Shown in pieces: positions 57,871 through 64,000 of a DNA stretch of 64,000 nucleotides. The notes beneath the pieces are model-generated. The model was not told where the DNA came from and searched no databases. It saw only the letters and a program-made list of their open reading frames with translations. Made by a program: the position numbers and the translations under genes. This DNA comes from Strigamia acuminata (Eukaryota; Arthropoda; Chilopoda; Geophilomorpha; Linotaeniidae): assembly GCA_949358305.1 (NCBI GenBank), contig CASHSZ010000007.1:1-64000 (forward strand), given 5' to 3'. Each line of letters starts with the position of its first letter. Positions within the stretch are counted from its first letter, which is position 1.

Positions 57871-58940
57871 TGTCACAGTATACTGTGACCCGAGCATAAT
57901 AAAACTACAAATCGCCGAGGTCACGTGACTCCGACCAAATTTAGAGAGTACGACCTAAACGCAAATCATACGAAATAGCTAAGAAATAAATCACGAATCC
58001 AGATAAATATAACACGAAACACCGAAGTCGAAATAATTCCACCTAAGCCGAAACCAACATCTAATCGAAAACGAGGTTCGTTGCAAGCCACGCCCCACAA
58101 TGGCGACTCCAAAACAGCACCCGACTCCTCGCCATCAACGTGGCTTCGCACCGGCACAAAACCAAGCCATCCACTCGAAAACACCGGTGAGTACCAAACT
58201 AGAACCACTCTTTTAATGAATTGCAACGAATCTAAATCGATATCTCCGTCTGACAGGTCGACACAATTCTCCAACGGCCTCACATCGAGTCGCGCTAGAC
58301 GTAACCGCCCGATCAACAACAGAGCATTCGCCTCCCGAACAAGAAACCGCTCTTCTCGTGAATAACACAAGCTGTCGCTCAACTATACATATAGACCCGA
58401 GTCAGATAAGTTTTCTTAAAATTGTCCTGACTCAAAGTTACCGAGATTAAAAACAAAACTTTCTTTATTGCAGATAAACCCGATTTTCAAACCCGACACG
58501 AGATGGCGCTAGGCGCACAAACCTCATATTTATCGCCGAGACTCTTCAAAAGTATTATCTTTCTGAACTATATCGATTGAATACAAACGCGAACTTCAAG
58601 GATTGCTAATCCGAGCCGGGTAATAAAAGACTGGGGTTATTTCTTCCATCCCACCAACAACTTGTTGCGTTTCTGCTGGCAACAGCGCCATGTCATACCC
58701 GTGAAATTACTCTTAGCGGCGCCGCGCTATGCCATACCCGTTAAATGGGTTGGCGCGGCAGCCGCGATTTACCATATCACGAATATGAAGAAGCGCGGCC
58801 GTTTTGTCTGCCCCCTACCACAGCGATCCCCACTTTCCTGTCAACAAGCTCCCTGTCAATCACCATCACCTTCGACACCCCAACTCAATGACGTTTTCAA
58901 GGATTAAAGTCCCGTTTGAAACGTTTCTCTAATCCCACAA
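57871..58940 (+). mobile_element. Possible LTR or other transposon fragment
   Basis: It begins at the breakpoint in the copy of the 60.2-kb ORF with TGTCACAGTATACTGTGACC, which contains an 18-bp perfect palindrome (57872-57889). An LTR-like TAATAAAAGACTGGGG polyadenylation region lies at about 58621. Repeated GCCAT(G/A)..CATACCCGT words occur at about 58688 and 58730. The right end and target duplication were not found. The 94-codon frame at 58081-58365 is Ser/Arg/Asn-rich and unrecognised. Confidence 0.4.
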
Positions 58941-60225
58941 ACCAATATGGCGTCTCCCCAAGGATGCGATGGGCTGCGGGTCTTCCCACACTGGCCACCA
59001 TCATTCCTAGCATTCATCATCAACAGATAAAAGATGATCGATTAAGAGGAGGGCTTTTAAACTTTCATTTATTGGATTTATTATCAGTTTTTTTAAAATA
59101 AATCTACATTTTTCAGGTTGAGAAATGAATAATAAAAAGAATAAATAACCAGCCGTTGTTAAAATAACGTGAATTTTTTTTATTATGACTGATTGAACAA
59201 GTGAGACCATGAGGTAGACCTGCCTCATTTTGATTGTTTCCGCAAAGATTTTGTGCAATAGATGGCGCTGCTGTTTGTTTCGATCTACTGATATGTGCAA
59301 ATTTTTACATTACACACACCATTAAATCAATCCGAATAAATTAAATTAACTTAGATTAAAATTTTTGATTTTCAACACTTTACTTACACATGGTTTAATT
59401 TGACAATTGATTAAATTAAATGTGATTAAATTAAATTGATTTGATTTGATTTGATAATTTAATTTATTTAATTTGATGGAATTGAATTTTCATGGAAATC
59501 ATACAATGAAAGGAAAGAAGCTGTTGCAAATTTATTGGACAAATTTGTCAGTGCATGAACGAAACATCTAATGGGCGACATTATTTTTATTTATTTTTAA
59601 CTGCTTTTAAAAACTTTTAAAAACTTTTTTTTAACTATTTCTAATTTCATGTTTTTATTACTCTGGAGGAATACTGTCTTGTGGTCAAGTCAATATCAAG
59701 CAGCTTTGTCAAAAACTCCCACATGTTTGGGTGTGGAATTTTAATTTTCTGGTATAACAGTTCGGGTCCAGTCGCTTTACTAATTGTCACGCTTATGCTT
59801 TATCACGCTTTGACTGTGTCGCACTAATATGATCGTCGCTTCCCAGCCTGTCGCGCTTTGGCTTTATCGCCGATACGCCACTGCCATTCTCGCTTTTTCG
59901 TGTTGGCCCGCTAGTTCCGCCCCCCTCTGAGTTGTTTATGCAATGCGTTATTTTTTAAACTACATTTGTTATTTATAAATTTGCTTTGATTAAATTTATT
60001 TCCTACACCGACATACAATTTCTTATTTCTTGTTTTTTTTTAAATTAAAGGTCAACAGCGGAAATTTATATTTCACAATTAAAATAAAATTTTAAATAAA
60101 TCTCTGCAAATGAACATACACATTGACAAATCATAATTGGAATAGAGTAAAGTTAAGTGCCATCACGAATAGTTTGTGAATTAAACGTTATATGCGCATA
60201 AACACATCTAATTTCTTTGTTGATT
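58940..60225. other. AT-rich intergenic
   Basis: No gene supported. TTAAATTAAATTGATTTGA-type low-complexity runs lie at about 59390-59480. A CG-richer patch at 59760-59930 has repeated GTCGCGCTTTG words. Confidence 0.5.
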
Positions 60226-60231
60226 TAATTA

Positions 60232-60990
60232 TCACTTGAATGCTGCCGCCGCCGCCTGCATCTCATCAATGATGTGGTAGATCAATTTCAACGCTACGCC
60301 TAGCAATATCAATTTCATTTGGTGAATTGAGGTGGCATAACTTTTCTCCACTGCTTTCTCCACATGCTGAAGAAAGAACAATTGATAATTTTCTTTGACT
60401 AGAAGTATAATTTTCTCTCCTAATGAGTGGGTTAAATGAAGGTCCGAAAAGACGATGGTTTTGAACAGTCGCGTTTGGCTGGCCCAATCCACGCTGAAGG
60501 GGGTAGCCTGATTCCATGGCAATGAGCAGACAATTGTATTATCTGGCACTAGTTCATCAATCAGTGTCAGTGCACACATAGGCTCCTTAATGCGCGGTTC
60601 CCTGGTCAGTAATTCACACAATATGGGGTACTTTTTAGTCGTAATTATGTCTTCTTCATCGAGTCCCTTTAGTGTTGACAAAAATGGTTTGTTGCAAAGG
60701 CGCGGATCAATTTTTGCAATTTTTGGCAGTTTCACCGAGGTCTCAATGGGTGATAATGACGCATCTCTGTTTGATGGGTTTGCCCATACATCAGTATCCA
60801 TTGTGAGCAAGGGGATGTTCCTAGATGAATGTTTTGTTTTAGAGTCTTCCAGCTTTGGATCGGCTGCTTGGGCATTTTCATTCTGCTTTACAAATTTATC
60901 TGGCTCAAACTCTCCTTCCAAAAGAGCTCTGATTTCGTCTTCCGTCATGATGAGTTCCCGCGGAGGTTTAAGAGGTGTTGTTTTTCTCAT
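60232..60990 (-). CDS. Unrecognised 252-residue protein
   Basis: Single-exon frame from ATG 60990 to a stop at 60232. A basic/Pro start (MRKTTPLKPPRELIMTEDEI) is followed by a Lys/Asp/Ser-rich region to about residue 80. The rest is more folded-looking: LPKIAKIDPRLCNKPFLSTL, EDIITTKKYPILCELLTREP, DELVPDNTIVCSLPWNQATP and KIILLVKENYQLFFLQHVEK. A C-terminal helix pair ends in an Ala run. No signal peptide; one mildly hydrophobic helix (LILLGVALKLIYHII). The existence of a partial copy at 57.7 kb suggests a duplicated or retroposed gene. I do not recognise the family. Confidence 0.55.
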   Translation of the reverse strand: MRKTTPLKPPRELIMTEDEIRALLEGEFEPDKFVKQNENAQAADPKLEDSKTKHSSRNIPLLTMDTDVWANPSNRDASLSPIETSVKLPKIAKIDPRLCNKPFLSTLKGLDEEDIITTKKYPILCELLTREPRIKEPMCALTLIDELVPDNTIVCSLPWNQATPFSVDWASQTRLFKTIVFSDLHLTHSLGEKIILLVKENYQLFFLQHVEKAVEKSYATSIHQMKLILLGVALKLIYHIIDEMQAAAAAFK

Positions 60991-61024
60991 CTTCAATGCG
61001 TTTAACTACGATGATGTGTAACGT

Positions 61025-61490
61025 CCTTTCAATAACAGATGTCTGAAATAAATGACATATTTTGATTAAATTATTCGCTTATATGTGTTTCATCAAAATA
61101 TCGGGTCACATGATTAAACTTTTTGTTATTTGAAATTTTTTTCAGTTGTTATTAAAAGAAAATGAAATTGTATTTGCATAAACTCTTCTAATTACAAATG
61201 TGTGAAATAAATGTCTTATTTTATTAAATCATTTGCTTATACGTGTTTCCTCTTAATATTAGTCACATAATTAAAATTTTTGTTATTAAAAGAGAAATGA
61301 ACGGAGTCATTGACTGATTTGTCATCAACGGACTCACTTCACCGAATGATGAGGTCAATTAAACTTTTTGTTATTTGAAATTTTTTTCAGTTGTTATTAA
61401 AAGAAAATGAAATTGTATTTGCATAAACTCTTCTAATTACAATAAATGTGTGAATTAAATGTCATATTTTATTAAATCACTTGCTTAATA
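61025..61490. repeat. AT-rich direct repeats
   Basis: A segment with TTTCAGTTGTTATTAAAAG and AAATTGTATTTGCATAAACT occurs at about 61140-61200 and 61385-61445. The 61206-61490 unit recurs almost unchanged at 62256-62541. Confidence 0.85.
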
Positions 61491-61494
61491 ATTG

Positions 61495-62255
61495 GGACAG
61501 AGGATGTCAGGCAGTTATTGCAGTGGCATCTCAAGGTTTTCCCATCCCAAAAGTTATTCATGCTTATTTAGTCTTAGGTTATTTTTAAGATAGTTTTAGA
61601 ATTTAGTTTAAGTTAAATTATATTTGTTTTCAGATTGTATTTATGGTTTAATAAACATACTGTTATATTTTAATAATAATACAATGAGTCCTCTTCATTT
61701 CCTTCTTATTAGCAACATAGTTTAAATGCTAGTTTAACTTAATGCAATTGCAAACCCCCAGTCTAATATAAAGTATTTACGTGGTCAAACAGTAGTCAGT
61801 CTGGCCACGTAACAATATTTCCAACTTATTTCATTAAATTTTCACATGATATGAAATTCAAATTTTCCATATCAATTTTCAACTTGAAAATGTTTTGAAA
61901 TTTGCATTTTTTTCCAGTGTATTGTACGAGATTTTCGAATATATTACTTTCGACTTAGGCAGCAAAATCAAATCAAATTATCATCACTTACTGTATGACA
62001 TTTGATCATTTTAAGACAAATATTATTCAGAAAATAATATTATTATTGTTCCAAATAAATTACATAGGTGGTTTACGATTTAAAGTTTGATGGGTATTTG
62101 TTACTTGGTATTAATGCAATTAAACGGTGACGAAATTCAATAATAATTTTTCGCACTTTTACATATTGTCACTGGTGGGATTTCGCACCGACGAACCAGT
62201 AAAAATGGCCGGATATAACAATCCTTTCGGTGACACCAACAGTTTTCAATCGACG
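61495..62255 (+). other. Sequence between direct repeats, possible captured first exon
   Basis: Contains, at 62205-62262, an ATG exon-like stretch MAGYNNPFGDTNSFQSTPN, preceded by TTTCGCACCGACGAACCAGT. The NPF-rich start recalls SCAMP-type membrane-trafficking proteins, but only 19 residues are available before repeat sequence begins. Otherwise AT-rich. Confidence 0.35.
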
Positions 62256-62541
62256 CCAAATAAATGTCTTATTTTATTAAATCATTTGCTTATACGTGTT
62301 TCCTCTTAATATTAGTCACATAATTAAAATTTTTGTTATTAAAAGAGAAATGAACGGAGTCATTGACTGATTTGTCATCAACGGACTCACTTCACCGAAT
62401 GATGAGGTCAATTAAACTTTTTGTTATTTGAAATTTTTTTCAGTTGTTATTAAAAGAAAATGAAATTGTATTTGCATAAACTCTTCTAATTACAATAAAT
62501 GTGTGAATTAAATGTCATATTTTATTTAATCACTTGCTTAA
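62256..62541. repeat. Second copy of the 61.2-kb direct repeat
   Basis: Almost identical to 61206-61490 over about 285 bp, same orientation, about 1050 bp apart. Confidence 0.9.
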
Positions 62542-62619
62542 TACGTGTTTCCTCAAAATATATAATTAAAATTTTTGTTATTTGAAAATTCTTTCAGTTA
62601 TTAAAAGAGAAATGACGGT

Positions 62620-63130
62620 TTCCAAGTGATAATTTGGACTGCCAAGTCCAAATTAGATTGAAAATAAAGTTTATGTCCGCTCTAATTCGTATTTGCACAA
62701 GTTTGGAGGTTTACAAACCTCCAACCGCCATGTTGGATAATAACGGGCGTCGGCCCTTGTATCTTTTGTTCCTCGTTCGATTTTGTTTGTTTTAGCGGCT
62801 ATTTAAGTTTATTAGGCCAGAACTAGCCTTGGATTAAATTCTCATAAGGATCTGTTCAGTATTTGTGAAGGAAAACGATCTTTTCCGCCGTCGTCCTTTT
62901 TCCAATGATTTGGCTCGTTTGAATCGTCATTTCGAGCGACCCAACGAACGTTTTGTATACGCCGAGTTCGAGGCGCTGGTTTGACTATTCCTGACCGTTT
63001 CAACCGTACATATTGTTGTTTGACTGTTTTGCAGTCAGTTGCAAATTTGTTTTTGTTGAATAAACACACGTTTGTGTTTATTCTCTCTTTTGTGTTTCTT
63101 TGTGGTTTTGGCCAGCTTCCAGCCGGACTT
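62620..63130 (+). mobile_element. Possible solo LTR
   Basis: LTR-like features: GGCTATTTAAG (TATA-like, about 62800), GAATAAAC polyadenylation signal (about 63058) inside AAACACACGTTTGTGTTT, and a TGTTTCTTTGTGG GU-rich tail. Ends and duplication not defined. A second, unexplained GC-rich piece continues to about 63380. Confidence 0.35.
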
Positions 63131-63384
63131 CGCCATCAAATCCGAACCTCCATGTTACTGGATGAGAGTAGAAACACAATCTGCTCTCCATCCCGATCCC
63201 AGGGGCCAGGGACAAGTGACGACGAGAAGTTTGATTGCCATTTGAACCAGCGCCATGCAGTCTCGCCAGTCGCGTCGTTCCTTGGGCTCGCTGACCGCGG
63301 GCGTCTGCAGTTCACCCCAACCATTCCTAAATGTTAGCCAGCGGTCGTCCACACGGCCGGACGCCGACAGCAACAGCTGTTTTG

Positions 63385-63820
63385 ATTTGCAAAAATTTTC
63401 AACTTCCTTGTGGACTATCTTTTTTTAAAAAGATAATACTAAATGTTGTTTATTTTTTATTTATAGTTTTGTGCTTATCAAATTTTTTTAGCCAGTAAGA
63501 ATTACAATATTTTTATTCCCAGCTTTTCATTTGTAAATTGAATTTTCTTATTTTTGTTTTTAATTTGTTAGAAGACTCAATATTGGCTTTTTGCCAAACT
63601 CAAGCTTGTATTTCTTTCAAGCAGAAAACGTCAGCTTTTCAATATTGGCCCACAGCAAATTCTCTTCGTTCCCCTTCTCTCTTTTGACAAAAATCCACTT
63701 TATTTATTTATTTATTATTTACAATATTTAAAACCTTACATTCTTATTTAGTAATTTTGTGCACCGAGAATTAGAAAAAAAGAGAAAAATTAAAGAAATT
63801 TTCTCAGTTTACATAAATAT
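63385..63820. other. AT-rich intergenic
   Basis: No gene or structured repeat seen apart from a TTTA tract near 63700. Confidence 0.6.
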
Positions 63821-63947
63821 TGTTACGCGGTGGGCGAGCACGCTGTGAATCAGCTGTCGCCACCTCGCTTCCGTAGTTAATCATTAGAGAATAACCCCTA
63901 AAACTCTCACTAGAGTCCGCCTTAAGCGGATGAGGTAATGACTTTAC
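63821..63947 (+). mobile_element. Single arm of the 37-kb foldback family
   Basis: TGTTACGCGG(T)GGGCGAGCACG...GGTAATGACTTTACC matches one arm of the 36904-37144 element with one noticed difference (GGG for GGA). It then diverges into new sequence that runs off the window. It may be the end of a longer, possibly autonomous, relative. Confidence 0.75.
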
Positions 63948-64000
63948 CTATCACTGAATAATAGAACGATCGAGCTCTATTTAATGTTTGACAAGAGCCA

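Overview
The window looks like nuclear DNA of an invertebrate animal. It has GT-AG introns, exons recognisable from metazoan housekeeping genes, a Copia retrotransposon primed by the animal initiator tRNA-Met, MITEs and microsatellites. The phylum cannot be fixed from the sequence. All gene models were built by eye from reading frames and splice signals, with no transcript support.

LEFT HALF (1 to about 31 kb). CpG-rich, with many TTTA/TTTTA tracts. Small, mostly spliced genes of unknown family sit between blocks of a dispersed non-coding repeat. I could build eight spliced models plus thymidine kinase and a small intronless ORF. Genes A (6.8 kb), C (12.4-12.9 kb, minus), F (21.6-22.5 kb) and H (28.9-30.3 kb, minus) share a phase-0, pyrimidine-rich intron followed by a serine codon TCG, then a charged or coiled-coil tail. 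Genes D (14.3-15.0 kb) and E (19.6-20.3 kb, minus) share a 50-bp first coding exon and 78-bp internal exons, all phase 2. Gene B (9.75-10.3 kb) resembles a retropepsin that has lost its catalytic motif. Gene G (22.7-23.2 kb, minus) is a Cys/His-rich zinc-binding candidate. A complete type II thymidine kinase lies at 15.4-15.9 kb (minus).

BOUNDARY (30.6-34.7 kb). A nested terminal-inverted-repeat element is followed by a palindrome of about 3 kb. Its arms are arrays of a 56-bp unit, each unit carrying its own hairpin.

RIGHT HALF (35-64 kb). AT-rich, with fragments of conserved genes, all on the minus strand: mrps11 (two partial copies), trappc4 (last three exons), ipo11 (two exons) and flad1 (first two exons). 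A GC-rich ORF at 36.3-38.7 kb is split by a 241-bp foldback element with a 4-bp target duplication; the reading frame is continuous across the insertion once the element is discounted. A young Copia element (48490-54974) has matching 557-bp LTRs, a TCATC target duplication and an intact polyprotein. Between its integrase and reverse transcriptase that polyprotein contains what reads as a methyl-CpG-binding domain, which is the most unusual observation here. Further right are a C2H2 zinc-finger exon, an unrecognised 252-residue ORF with a truncated copy, and several repeats.

I see no operon-like organisation. The left half is best read as a tandemly evolving cluster of lineage-specific genes, or possibly a degraded integrated element. 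The right half is a mobile-element-rich stretch with duplicated gene fragments.
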